Shown piece by piece: positions 25,695-33,967 of a stretch of 59,318 nt of DNA. The notes under the pieces are model-generated. The model saw nothing but the letters and a program-made list of their open reading frames with translations, made no database searches and was not told where the DNA came from. The translations under genes were made by a program, and so were the position numbers. The stretch is from Bacteroidota bacterium. GTDB lineage: Bacteria; Bacteroidota; Bacteroidia; 2-12-FULL-35-15. Within the stretch, counting starts at the first letter, position 1, and each line of letters starts with the position of its first letter. The stretch is from positions 1 to 59,318 of the forward strand of contig JAHEXZ010000021.1 of the NCBI GenBank assembly GCA_023251835.1, in the 5' to 3' direction.

Positions 25695-26798
25695 TTATTG
25701 TACCGGTAATTTTAGCCATTGTTTCCAAACGTGATAACTTGGCCGCTGAACCAAGTTTTCATCAATCAGTCCGGTATCTTTCCAAAGGGCTGCCATTTCA
25801 GAAGTATTACCTCCTGCACTAAATGTGTTTATTGCTGCATCATAATCATAAGATGTCCACCAAACAATAAATTTTGCATGTTTTTTCTGACAAAAATCAA
25901 ACAGGTAATTTACATAATCTTCCTGCCATTGCACAGTTCCTTCTTTTTTTAACCATGCCGTATTCACATCTTCTGCAATATAGCCTGTTTCAGCAACAGC
26001 AAATGGTTTTGATGAATTGATATCTATATATGACTGAAATAATCCGCTTGGTATAAGCGCAGGATTAGTTGAACCGTGAACAGGTGATCCTATATCAAAA
26101 CAAGGATAGGCACTTATGGTAATCCAGTCTGAATACGGTTCTAACTGTTTTGCATTTGCTAAAAACTTCGGATCGGAAGAGGCAATAAAGCTAATGAAAC
26201 AAGGGGTATTGGGGAATGCAACTTTTAATTTAGTATAAACCATTGAAAGAAATTGTTTGTATTCTTCAAAATCAGTTGCTTTCCAACCACCAATATTACT
26301 TTCAGGACTGAAATTAATAAAATCAGCATGCAATTGATTTGCCAGATAAATGACAAATTTAACATACGCATCCACTACGCTGCTGTCATTAAAATGTTTA
26401 TTCGCCCAAGTATCAGCATACGTTGAAGTGCCATAATATCCGGCAAGTCCCATCCGGTCAGAAGTATTAAGTGCCCCTAAAGTTAAAAAAACCTTTTTAT
26501 CGGAATTTGTTTTTTGTTTTCTTCTGTTGAGATCATCTATCAATGCCTGTGGCATTGGAAGATTATTATACGCTTCCTCCCATGGAATTCCCTGATCGAA
26601 ATGATGAGATACCATATCACAATTATTGTTGATAAAGCTATAGACAAGATTGTATCCAGTTGTTGTAATGTCGGGAGGACAAGTTGTTACACCCAAATAA
26701 AAACTACGCGTATCATATTTCAAGTTCTCTTTTTTGCATGAATAAATAAATAAGACGATGATGGTGATAAAAAATAATAAAACGTAATTTTTTTTCAT
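25695..26798 (-). CDS. Glycosidase-like (beta/alpha)8-barrel lipoprotein, paralogue B
   Basis: A 367-residue lipoprotein with the lipobox IYSC near residue 21. It matches paralogue A (22609-23715) along its whole length, for example YNLVYSFINNNCDMVSHHFDQGIPWEEAYNNLPMP. The same two glutamates occur, in INFSPESNIGGW and in FAVAETGYIAED. It lies upstream of the secreted propeller gene on the same strand, so the order is barrel, propeller, small barrel, barrel. One of the two may have arisen by duplication of the other around the propeller gene. The substrate is unknown. Confidence 0.7.
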   Translation of the reverse strand: MKKNYVLLFFITIIVLFIYSCKKENLKYDTRSFYLGVTTCPPDITTTGYNLVYSFINNNCDMVSHHFDQGIPWEEAYNNLPMPQALIDDLNRRKQKTNSDKKVFLTLGALNTSDRMGLAGYYGTSTYADTWANKHFNDSSVVDAYVKFVIYLANQLHADFINFSPESNIGGWKATDFEEYKQFLSMVYTKLKVAFPNTPCFISFIASSDPKFLANAKQLEPYSDWITISAYPCFDIGSPVHGSTNPALIPSGLFQSYIDINSSKPFAVAETGYIAEDVNTAWLKKEGTVQWQEDYVNYLFDFCQKKHAKFIVWWTSYDYDAAINTFSAGGNTSEMAALWKDTGLIDENLVQRPSYHVWKQWLKLPVQ

Positions 26799-26867
26799 TT
26801 TTATTTTGTTTTTATTTTTACTGTTATTTCAACAAATTCAAATTAATATTAACCTATCATTTATATA

Positions 26868-26910
26868 CTGAGCTCACCGAAACCTCATTCAGCCGAAGTA
26901 TAATATTTAA
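26868..26910. repeat. Fragment of the CTCATTCAG-family repeat
   Basis: The words TACTGAGC, then CTCATTCAGCCGAAGTATA, match the right arm of the palindromic element at 27648-27789, where one reads CTCATTCAGTCGAAGTATA. Here the left arm is short or gone. It lies between the lipoprotein gene and the methyltransferase gene. Confidence 0.5.
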
Positions 26911-26914
26911 CTTA

Positions 26915-27628
26915 TCATTTATAAATCAAGAAAATTGCAGGACGTTTATTTATAGCTGGCAACTGTTTTTTCCAGTCAGAAATAGTTTTTGTTTTAATGA
27001 ACTCCGTTGGAAGCGTTATATCGCAAGCGATACAAAGTAATGTTTTTGCATCGCATGTTATTAACATATCTTCCAGTAAATGCATATTACGATAAGGCGT
27101 TTCTATAAATAATTGTGTTTGATTTTTTTGTTGAGCAGTTTTCTCAAGCTCCTTTATTTTTTTTATACGCTCGTTGCGTTCTTTTGGCAGATAACCACTG
27201 AAAGCAAAACTCTGACCATTAAAACCCGATGCAATCAATGCAAGTAGAATCGAAGAAGGGCCAACTAAAGGACAAACAGTAATATTTTTTTCGTGTGCTA
27301 ATTTCACTACCTCTGCTCCGGGATCAGCAATACCAGGACAACCGGCTTCTGAAATAATTCCAATATTCTTTCCTTTTTCAATGGCATTAAGGTATGCTGA
27401 AATATTCTTTGTCTCCGTATGCTGATTTAGCGGATGCAAAATTATCTCCTGCAAAGGCTTCTGTATTCCTATCTTCTTCAAATAATGTCTCGCAGATTTT
27501 TCATTTTCAACAATGTATTCATCAATGGTATTGATTAACTGATTTACTTTAACAGGAATAACATCAGCCGTTTCAGCAGTATCGCCAAGTGTAGTGGGTA
27601 TTAAATAAAGTGCTCCTTTATTTGCCAT
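26915..27628 (-). CDS. RsmI-like tetrapyrrole-methylase-fold SAM methyltransferase
   Basis: A 237-residue cytoplasmic methyltransferase of the RsmI / tetrapyrrole methylase fold, which in RsmI methylates 16S rRNA. The start MANKGALYLIPTTLGDT, the block ISEAGCPGIADPGAEVVKLAHE (the G-x-P-x-x-x-DPG loop) and SILLALIASGFNGQSFAFSGYLPK, QLFIETPYRNMHLLEDML all fit. It is shorter than the 280 residues typical of RsmI and lacks the C-terminal part, so the target may differ. This short form is common in Bacteroidota. Confidence 0.85.
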   Translation of the reverse strand: MANKGALYLIPTTLGDTAETADVIPVKVNQLINTIDEYIVENEKSARHYLKKIGIQKPLQEIILHPLNQHTETKNISAYLNAIEKGKNIGIISEAGCPGIADPGAEVVKLAHEKNITVCPLVGPSSILLALIASGFNGQSFAFSGYLPKERNERIKKIKELEKTAQQKNQTQLFIETPYRNMHLLEDMLITCDAKTLLCIACDITLPTEFIKTKTISDWKKQLPAINKRPAIFLIYK

Positions 27629-27647
27629 TTAAAATTTAAAATTATTT

Positions 27648-27789
27648 TTTCTCGCAAATACACAAAGGGCGCAAAGCCTTATTCACTCTGTACTGAGCGA
27701 ATGAGTTTGCAATGGTTAGTGAGCTTGTCGAACTATTGCAAACTCATTCAGTCGAAGTATACTTAGCGTCTCTGCGCCTTTGCGAGAAA
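27648..27789. repeat. Nested palindromic repeat, CTCATTCAG family
   Basis: Outer arms TTTCTCGCAAA (27648-27658) and TTTGCGAGAAA (27779-27789) enclose a second, inner pair GAATGAGTTTGCAAT and ATTGCAAACTCATTC, a perfect 15-base stem. Similar words occur at 13812-13880 and 26868-26910. It fills the gap between two genes read on the same strand. It looks like one short repeat sitting inside another. Confidence 0.65.
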
Positions 27790-27793
27790 TCAT

Positions 27794-28270
27794 TTAAACA
27801 CTAAGTTGCTTTATATGTATCGCGTTTGCAATCACATCACAAGCTTGTTCAAGCAATATAAATACATTTTCAAATCCCTGATCACCCCCAAAATAAGGAT
27901 CTGGAACAGCCATATTTGAATTCGGATAAACACGATTCAAAATTAATTCTACTTTTTGTTTGTCATTCTTATTCCGTGCTAATGAAATAACATCAGCATA
28001 ATTAGAACTATCCATTGCAAAAATAACATCAAACTTGTCAAAATCCTCAACTTGGAATTGCCGTGCTTTTAAAGCCGAAACATCAATACCATGCTTTAGT
28101 GCATTTGCAACAGTACGGCTATCAGGATGTTCACCAATATGATAATTAGCTGTTCCTGCAGAATCAATAGTAACTGTAAGATTTAACTTCTCAGCCTTAT
28201 CACGCAGAATACCTTCAGCAAGAGGAGAACGGCAAATGTTCCCAAGACAAACCATTAAAACAGAGTTCAT
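27794..28270 (-). CDS. Low-molecular-weight protein-tyrosine phosphatase
   Basis: A 158-residue phosphatase of the low-molecular-weight family. The P-loop CLGNICRSP begins at Cys8 and holds Arg14. The general-acid loop is near DPYF in SNMAVPDPYFGGDQGFENVF. It removes phosphate from tyrosine residues, or from arginine in some bacterial members. The start at 28270 puts the catalytic Cys at residue 8, as is usual. It stands alone between repeats. Confidence 0.93.
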   Translation of the reverse strand: MNSVLMVCLGNICRSPLAEGILRDKAEKLNLTVTIDSAGTANYHIGEHPDSRTVANALKHGIDVSALKARQFQVEDFDKFDVIFAMDSSNYADVISLARNKNDKQKVELILNRVYPNSNMAVPDPYFGGDQGFENVFILLEQACDVIANAIHIKQLSV

Positions 28271-28300
28271 ATAAGCTATATTTTATTCTTAACTTAATTT

Positions 28301-28401
28301 AACCGCTGAGTACGCAAAGTTCCAATAGCTACCTGGCCGCCAAGAGACGCAAAAATTTTTACTCTGCGGGCTCTTATTTTTTCTCAGCGGCCTTTGCGGT
28401 T
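28301..28401. repeat. Palindromic repeat with AACCGC / GCGGTT ends
   Basis: The ends AACCGC (28301) and GCGGTT (to 28401) pair. Just inside, CTGAG and CTCAG also pair. Its words (TACGCAAAG, GACGCAAAA, CTTTGCGGTT) recall the outer arms of the element at 27648-27789. It lies between the phosphatase and dnaA genes. Confidence 0.5.
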
Positions 28402-28435
28402 CAATTCCATAAACACTATTAATAACAAATTAAGC

Positions 28436-28468
28436 AAAAAAAAACAGGAGCACGATTGTATTCCTGTT
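28436..28468 (-). terminator. Rho-independent terminator of dnaA
   Basis: On the minus strand the stem AACAGGA / TCCTGTT, with a 12-base loop, is followed by a run of T residues (seen as A at 28436-28444 on the plus strand). It lies 23 bases past the dnaA stop, the right place for ending dnaA transcripts. Confidence 0.75.
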
Positions 28469-28491
28469 TCTTTTTAGGCATTTATAAAGTT

Positions 28492-29931
28492 TTATTGAAT
28501 AGTAATCTTTTTATGTAATTCGTCAATATAAGATTTAAAACGTTTATCAGTATCAATTAAGTTGTTTACTGTACGGCAGGCATGAAGAACAGTTGCATGG
28601 TCTTTACCGCCCGAATGTAAACCGATAGTAGCAAGTGATGATTTTGTCATGCTCTTTGCAAAATACATCGCTATCTGACGAGCCTGTACCACTTCACGTT
28701 TGCGTGTTTTTGATTTCAATAATTCAATTGGCATATCAAAATAATCGCAAACTACTTTTTGTATATAATCTATAGAAACTTCGCGTGCAGTATTTTTTAC
28801 AAATTTATCAATCATTTGCTTGGCAAGCTCAAGCGTAATCACTTTTCTGTTCATTGATGATTGTGCAAGCAATGAAATCAATGCCCCTTCCAATTCACGA
28901 ACATTGGTAGTGATGCTGTATGCAAGATATTCAAGCACTTCTTTTGGCATGTCGATACCATCAGCGTATACTTTCTTTTCTAAAATAGCTACACGTGTTT
29001 CTAAATCAGGAGCCTGCAAATCAGCAGATAATCCCCACTTAAAACGAGAAAGCAAACGCTGTTCAAAGCCTTGTAATTCAACTGGAGCTTTATCAGCAGT
29101 TAATACAATTTGTTTTCCTGTTTGATGCAGGTGATTAAAGATGTGGAAAAATACATCCTGGGTTTTTTCTTTTCCTGCAAAATATTGAACATCATCAATC
29201 AACAAAACATCAATCATCTGGTAAAAATGAATGAAATCATTTTGATTGTTGTTACGAACAGAATCAATATATTGTTGAGTGAATTTTTCTGAAGATACAT
29301 AAAGCACTGTTTTATTTGGAAATTCACTTTTTATCTGAATTCCAATAGCATGTGCTAAGTGGGTCTTACCTAAACCTACACCACCATATATTAATAATGG
29401 GTTAAATGCTGTACCACCAGGTTTATTGGAAACAGCAAAACCAGCAGAGCGGGCTAAACGGTTACAATCACCTTCTACCAAATTTTCAAAAGTATAATTT
29501 GGATTTAATTGTGATTCTACATTTACTTTTTTTAATCCGGGAATAATAAAAGGATTACGTATTGTATTCTGATTTAAATCAATCGGCATAGTTACCGAAG
29601 GATTTTTTGTTTCTTTTTTGCTGCTTGTGGGAACTTTAACTGTGTACGGTTTAGAAGCATTATTATAATTATTCTCCATTATAATACTGTACTCCAACCG
29701 ACCAGTGCTGCCTAATTCTTTTTTTACTGTTTTCTTTAATAAAGTAATGTAGTGTTCTTCCAGCCATTCATAAAAAAACTGACTTGGAACCTGAATCGTC
29801 AAAACATTCGTACTTAACTTAATCGGCTTAATTGGTTCAAACCATGTTTTAAAACTTTGTGAACTAACATTGTCCCTAATAATACTTAGACAGCTTTCCC
29901 ATACTTTTACGTAAGCTTTCTCTTTTTCCAT
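28492..29931 (-). CDS. dnaA: Chromosomal replication initiator protein DnaA
   Basis: At 479 residues it has the standard layout. Domain I (residues 1-75) carries WFEPIKPIKL. Domain III, the AAA+ part, starts at TFENLVEGDCNRLARSA, with Walker A GGVGLGKT (183-190) and Walker B LLIDDVQYFAGKEKTQ. Domain IV ends with the DNA-binding signature SGGKDHATVLHACRTVNNLI. It binds DnaA boxes and melts the origin. It has a terminator just downstream. Upstream lies a 546-base AT-rich gap with one good DnaA box. It looks intact. Confidence 0.97.
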   Translation of the reverse strand: MEKEKAYVKVWESCLSIIRDNVSSQSFKTWFEPIKPIKLSTNVLTIQVPSQFFYEWLEEHYITLLKKTVKKELGSTGRLEYSIIMENNYNNASKPYTVKVPTSSKKETKNPSVTMPIDLNQNTIRNPFIIPGLKKVNVESQLNPNYTFENLVEGDCNRLARSAGFAVSNKPGGTAFNPLLIYGGVGLGKTHLAHAIGIQIKSEFPNKTVLYVSSEKFTQQYIDSVRNNNQNDFIHFYQMIDVLLIDDVQYFAGKEKTQDVFFHIFNHLHQTGKQIVLTADKAPVELQGFEQRLLSRFKWGLSADLQAPDLETRVAILEKKVYADGIDMPKEVLEYLAYSITTNVRELEGALISLLAQSSMNRKVITLELAKQMIDKFVKNTAREVSIDYIQKVVCDYFDMPIELLKSKTRKREVVQARQIAMYFAKSMTKSSLATIGLHSGGKDHATVLHACRTVNNLIDTDKRFKSYIDELHKKITIQ

Positions 29932-30477
29932 TCTTTTTTATAGTAATTTTTTTAATGTGGTATGTTTATATTATGAAGTATATAACGGTTGTATATACTG
30001 TATTATCAACTATTGCGTTGTAAATATATAGAACTTTATTAAAGTAACAACATTTATTCACAAAAAAAAGTTTCTAAAAAAAATATTTTACTATTGACTT
30101 TTTAATTTTTTTTATAATGTACACATCTGCAACTTTTTTCATTAACTAAATCCTCAGCTATTAATTTCTTTATTTTTGTTCAACGTAAATATCAGCATAC
30201 AAGTTGCAAACAATTTAAATATATGCATATATGCCTAAAAGTATTATTCTGCGCACCTTTCAGGAAACTACAAACAGATAAAGAACAACACATACATTAT
30301 AATGAAATGAAAAAATAAAATTTTATTTCATTTTATTTTTTCTAAAGGGGATGCAATTATAAGAATTAAAACAATTACAAAAACAGATAAAAAGATTTTT
30401 ATTTTTTTCTTGCATTTTTATTTCTCAGAATAAATATTAATTGTAATTTAAAACGGTATAAATTATTTTCATTTCTT
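29932..30477. other. AT-rich gap upstream of dnaA, possible origin or dnaA control region
   Basis: No gene is visible in 546 bases. The stretch is strongly AT-rich, with long T and A runs (for example around 30061-30120 and 30300-30370). One perfect DnaA box, TTATTCACA, lies at 30054-30062. The clustered boxes expected of an origin are not visible to me. It must also hold the divergent promoters of dnaA and the thioesterase gene. Confidence 0.4.
30054..30062 (+). promoter_or_regulatory. DnaA box
   Basis: TTATTCACA matches the DnaA box consensus TTATNCACA in all positions. It lies about 125 bases upstream of the dnaA start, so it may serve dnaA self-control or, less surely, replication start. 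Confidence 0.55.
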
Positions 30478-30882
30478 ATGTATATATCTGAAACAACAGT
30501 AAGAGTACGGTATGCAGAAACTGACAGAATGGGTTATGTGTACTATGGTAATTACACACAATATTATGAAATAGGAAGAGTGGAAGCACTGCGTCAATTA
30601 GGTACCAGTTATAAAGAAATGGAGGACAATGGTATTATGCTGCCTGTATATACCTGTAGTATCAAATACATAAAACCTGCTTTATACGATGATCTTCTTG
30701 TAATTAAAACAATTATAAGAAAGTTACCTACGGTAAAGATTTCTTTTGATTATGAAATATACAATCAGAAAAATGAATTGCTGAATACTGCAAATACATT
30801 ATTGGTATTTATCAATGTCAAAACCCATAAACCCTGTCCTGCACCGGATGCATTTCTAGAAAAAATTAAAAATTTTTTCTAG
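30478..30882 (+). CDS. YbgC-like acyl-CoA thioesterase
   Basis: A 134-residue hotdog-fold thioesterase of the YbgC / 4-hydroxybenzoyl-CoA type. The active-site region is RYAETDRMGYVYYGNYTQYYEIGRVEALRQLG, with the DxxGxVYYxNYxxY pattern around Asp18. It hydrolyses acyl-CoA; the chain preference is unknown. It is read away from dnaA. Its 3' end forms a long hairpin (30854-30884) that overlaps the stop codon. It is convergent with the LolD-like gene, 31 bases away. Confidence 0.92.
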   Translation: MYISETTVRVRYAETDRMGYVYYGNYTQYYEIGRVEALRQLGTSYKEMEDNGIMLPVYTCSIKYIKPALYDDLLVIKTIIRKLPTVKISFDYEIYNQKNELLNTANTLLVFINVKTHKPCPAPDAFLEKIKNFF

Positions 30883-30884
30883 AA
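30854..30884. terminator. AT-rich hairpin between convergent genes
   Basis: TTCTAGAAAAAATT and AATTTTTTCTAGAA form a perfect 14-base stem with a 3-base loop. It covers the last codons and stop of the thioesterase gene and faces the 3' end of the LolD-like gene. A two-way terminator is likely. The stem is AT-rich and the T-run lies inside it, so the call is moderate. Confidence 0.5.
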
Positions 30885-30913
30885 TTACGGGCAAATAACC
30901 TTCGCAGGTTTAA

Positions 30914-31573
30914 CTATAGCATATTCCCATCCTTCATCACCAGCTTTCTGTCGGCCATGCTGGCAAGCTCTTCGTTGTGTGTAACAATCACAAACGTTTG
31001 ATTAAATTTTTTGCGAAGTGTAAAAAATAACTGATGTAATTCTTTTGCAGTAGCTGAATCAAGGTTTCCGGAAGGCTCATCTGCCAGTATAATAGCCGGA
31101 CTATTAATCAATGCTCTTGCAACAGCAACACGCTGCTGTTCACCCCCAGAAAGCTCACCGGGTTTGTGATACATACGTTCTGTTAAACCTAAAAAAGCAA
31201 TCAGATCTTTTGCCCTTTCTTCCGCAGCCGGTTTAGAAGTGCCGGCTATGAATGCAGGAAGACAAATATTTTCAAGTGCTGTAAACTCGGGTAATAGATG
31301 GTGAAACTGGAATACAAAACCTATATTCTTATTTCTGAATTCCGATAGTTTCTTATCACTCAAAGTTGCAATATTTACACCTTTAATTTCCAACGTACCG
31401 CTATTGGCCCTGTCCAATGTACCTATAATATGGAGTAATGTTGTTTTACCTGCACCCGATGCACCTACAATAGATATTACTTCACCTTGATCAATAGTGA
31501 TATTAACCCCCTTTAGTACATGCAGCAAACCATACGATTTATTAATGTTTATTGCCTTGACCATAACACCCAT
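30914..31573 (-). CDS. LolD-like ABC transporter ATPase
   Basis: A 219-residue ABC ATPase of the MacB/LolD type. Walker A is GASGAGKTT, the signature [15 protein letters not shown] and Walker [13 protein letters not shown]. The Q-loop [23 protein letters not shown] is typical of LolD. In Gram-negative bacteria it would drive lipoprotein release from the inner membrane. The permease part is not next to it, so the name is by similarity only. It is convergent with the thioesterase gene. Confidence 0.88.
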   Translation of the reverse strand: MGVMVKAININKSYGLLHVLKGVNITIDQGEVISIVGASGAGKTTLLHIIGTLDRANSGTLEIKGVNIATLSDKKLSEFRNKNIGFVFQFHHLLPEFTALENICLPAFIAGTSKPAAEERAKDLIAFLGLTERMYHKPGELSGGEQQRVAVARALINSPAIILADEPSGNLDSATAKELHQLFFTLRKKFNQTFVIVTHNEELASMADRKLVMKDGNML

Positions 31574-31861
31574 AAATTATCATTCAAAAGTTAAAGTTAA
31601 CAGAAATAATCTACGAGCATAAGAAAATATGAGTATCTACTCAAAATATAGCTGACTATATTATCCGAATATTGGTTACGGGAAAACCAAGTTAACAAAT
31701 AATTTTTTTGAAACTAAACTAAAAGCGACAGCAACTACCCGAAACTGGAAAACAACAAATGAGTTACTCAACATTATGAAAACGTATTAATTGCATTGTT
31801 AATACAAATAGAATACTATACATTTGTTATCAATAATATAGAAACAGCAATCACATTTCAA

Positions 31862-32935
31862 ATGAATGCATTTTTAAAGATAAAGTATTTATTTTGTATT
31901 GTATTCTTTTCATTATGTATTCTTAACATTGTAGCACAACCGCTCTCTGCCGATGCAGGCCCCGACCAAACTGTATGTCCAGAAAGCAGTGTTATTTTAG
32001 GTGGTTCTCCGTCTGCTACAGGGGGCTTACCACCCTATACGTATTCATGGTCCCCTTCTGCCGGGTTATCAAGCACTTCCGTTTCTAACCCTTCTGCCAC
32101 CCCTGCTGATGCCACATCCTATACACTCACAGTAACTGATGATACAGGTGCAGTACAGGTAGCCGTAGTAAATATAACCATGGCTTACATCTTTTATGTG
32201 AATGCCGGTGCACCAATAGCACTATGTTTAGACGAATCCGGTACTATTGGAGGAACTAACAATATTACAGGCCAGGGAGTAACTTATTCATGGTCGCCTT
32301 CAACAGGTTTAAATGATACTACTTTACCCCAACCAACTGCTCAGCCTGAAGAAACAACCGTATATACATTAACATCAACCATTCCTGGCTGTCCTGCTAA
32401 AATTGATTCTGTAACAGTAACCGTTATGCCACCACCTCCCATCTTTGCAGGAAACGATATAACTATCAAAGAAGGCGAAAGAGCCACACTGCATGCATCT
32501 GGCGGATATAATTACATGTGGAGCGGAGGGGGCGGACTTACCTACCCTAATACTGCTGACCCTGATGCAGAACCTGTTATCACCGCTATCTACTTTTTAT
32601 ATGGAACCGATGCTGCCAATAGATGTTTTGCATACGATACAATTACAGTATATGTAGAGCCAAGCGATGATGTTGTTTTTTATAATACATTTACTCCAAA
32701 TGAGGATGGGAATAATGATACCTGGTACATTGGCAATATTCATAAATATCCAAACAACAGGCTGGAAATATATAACCGTAATGGTAAATTAATTTATAAA
32801 GCCAACGGATATAATAACTCATGGGATGGCAAAACATACCTGGGAGAGTACCTGCCGGCTGCTACTTATTTTTATATAATGAGACTCGATATAGGTGCAG
32901 AAACCTATCATGGTACTGTAACCATTGTCAAATAA
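31862..32935 (+). CDS. Secreted protein with type B T9SS (gliding-type) C-terminal domain
   Basis: Start taken at the ATG at 31862 (MNAFLKIKYLFCIVFFSLCILNIVAQ), 357 residues, since an in-frame TTG at 31796 would hide the signal peptide. After the signal peptide come two or three Ig-like repeats with the block SWSPSAGLSSTSVSNPSATP and SWSPSTGLNDTTLPQPTAQP. The end is a type B T9SS sorting domain (FTPNEDGNNDTWYIGNIHKYPNNRLEIYNRNGKLIYKANGYNNSWDGK). Proteins with this domain go to the cell surface, often as adhesins. A PorP/SprF gene follows 16 bases later. Confidence 0.88.
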   Translation: MNAFLKIKYLFCIVFFSLCILNIVAQPLSADAGPDQTVCPESSVILGGSPSATGGLPPYTYSWSPSAGLSSTSVSNPSATPADATSYTLTVTDDTGAVQVAVVNITMAYIFYVNAGAPIALCLDESGTIGGTNNITGQGVTYSWSPSTGLNDTTLPQPTAQPEETTVYTLTSTIPGCPAKIDSVTVTVMPPPPIFAGNDITIKEGERATLHASGGYNYMWSGGGGLTYPNTADPDAEPVITAIYFLYGTDAANRCFAYDTITVYVEPSDDVVFYNTFTPNEDGNNDTWYIGNIHKYPNNRLEIYNRNGKLIYKANGYNNSWDGKTYLGEYLPAATYFYIMRLDIGAETYHGTVTIVK

Positions 32936-32951
32936 TTAATACACACATCAT

Positions 32952-33923
32952 TTGAAAAAAATAATACTCATATTAGTTCTGCTGCTCTCTATCTGCTTCA
33001 TACCTCCTATGCATTTGCATGCCCAGCAATTACCCTACTATACACAATTTACAAGTAATATTTTTATGCTTAATCCGGCTGTTTCAGGTACTAAAGGAGA
33101 AGTTAATGCATGTATCAATTACAGGATGCAATGGATTGGTTATGACGATGCCCCACGAACAGCCAGTGCCAGCATACACGCCCGGCTTTTAGAAGGGAAA
33201 ATGGGACTGGGAGCTCATGTATTGCAGGATAATGTAGGCCCTTCACAACAAACAAACCTGGGAGGCAGCTATGCTTTTCATCTTCAATTTCCGGATTGTG
33301 AACTATCTGCCGGCTTTGCAGGGAACTATACCAGGTACACATTAATCGGTTCACAAATGACATTACACAACACGCAGGACCCGGCAATTAACCAAATGGT
33401 TACCAACACCACCGCAGTAACGGATGCTCATGTTGGTATCTATCTTTATAACGACCGTTTTCATATTGGTGCCAGCGCTATGCATGCACTGAAATCAGAA
33501 GCTAAATTTTACAAAGGCGATAGTATAAAAGACGGCACTATCAAATACATTACCCATTTTTATTCCAGTTTGGGTTATAACTATTCTATGCATCCTGACT
33601 ATATCTATGAAAACACATTCTTTGTAAATTATATAAAAGGCATACCTATAATGGTTGATTATACGTTACGCCTTCATTACAAACAAAAATTTATGACCGG
33701 CATTTCAATACGGTTGAGAGATGCAATAGCTATACATGCCGGTGTAACCTTCCTCGATAACTTCCAGGTAAGTTATTCATACGACATCCTGATAAACCGA
33801 CTCCGCAACTATAGTAGCGGCTCACATGAAATAATGATCAAATACAACTTTAACAGGCAGGCAAATGATAGAAATGGCCCTAAAGTGAACAAATTTGCCC
33901 GCCAGAAATACAACATATTCTAA
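32952..33923 (+). CDS. PorP/SprF-family T9SS membrane protein
   Basis: A 323-residue outer-membrane beta-barrel of the PorP/SprF family, with a signal peptide (MKKIILILVLLLSICFIPPMHLHAQ). The start is probably TTG at 32952; I see no in-frame ATG that would keep the signal peptide. The N-terminus QLPYYTQFTSNIFMLNPAVSGTKGEVNACINYRMQW is the family's hallmark. These proteins help surface type B cargo in the gliding/T9SS system and usually lie next to it. The neighbour upstream ends in such a domain. Confidence 0.92.
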   Translation: MKKIILILVLLLSICFIPPMHLHAQQLPYYTQFTSNIFMLNPAVSGTKGEVNACINYRMQWIGYDDAPRTASASIHARLLEGKMGLGAHVLQDNVGPSQQTNLGGSYAFHLQFPDCELSAGFAGNYTRYTLIGSQMTLHNTQDPAINQMVTNTTAVTDAHVGIYLYNDRFHIGASAMHALKSEAKFYKGDSIKDGTIKYITHFYSSLGYNYSMHPDYIYENTFFVNYIKGIPIMVDYTLRLHYKQKFMTGISIRLRDAIAIHAGVTFLDNFQVSYSYDILINRLRNYSSGSHEIMIKYNFNRQANDRNGPKVNKFARQKYNIF

Positions 33924-33967
33924 TTTCCCAATAGCCACTCTGGCAGGATTTTTGCCAATTCATCAGC

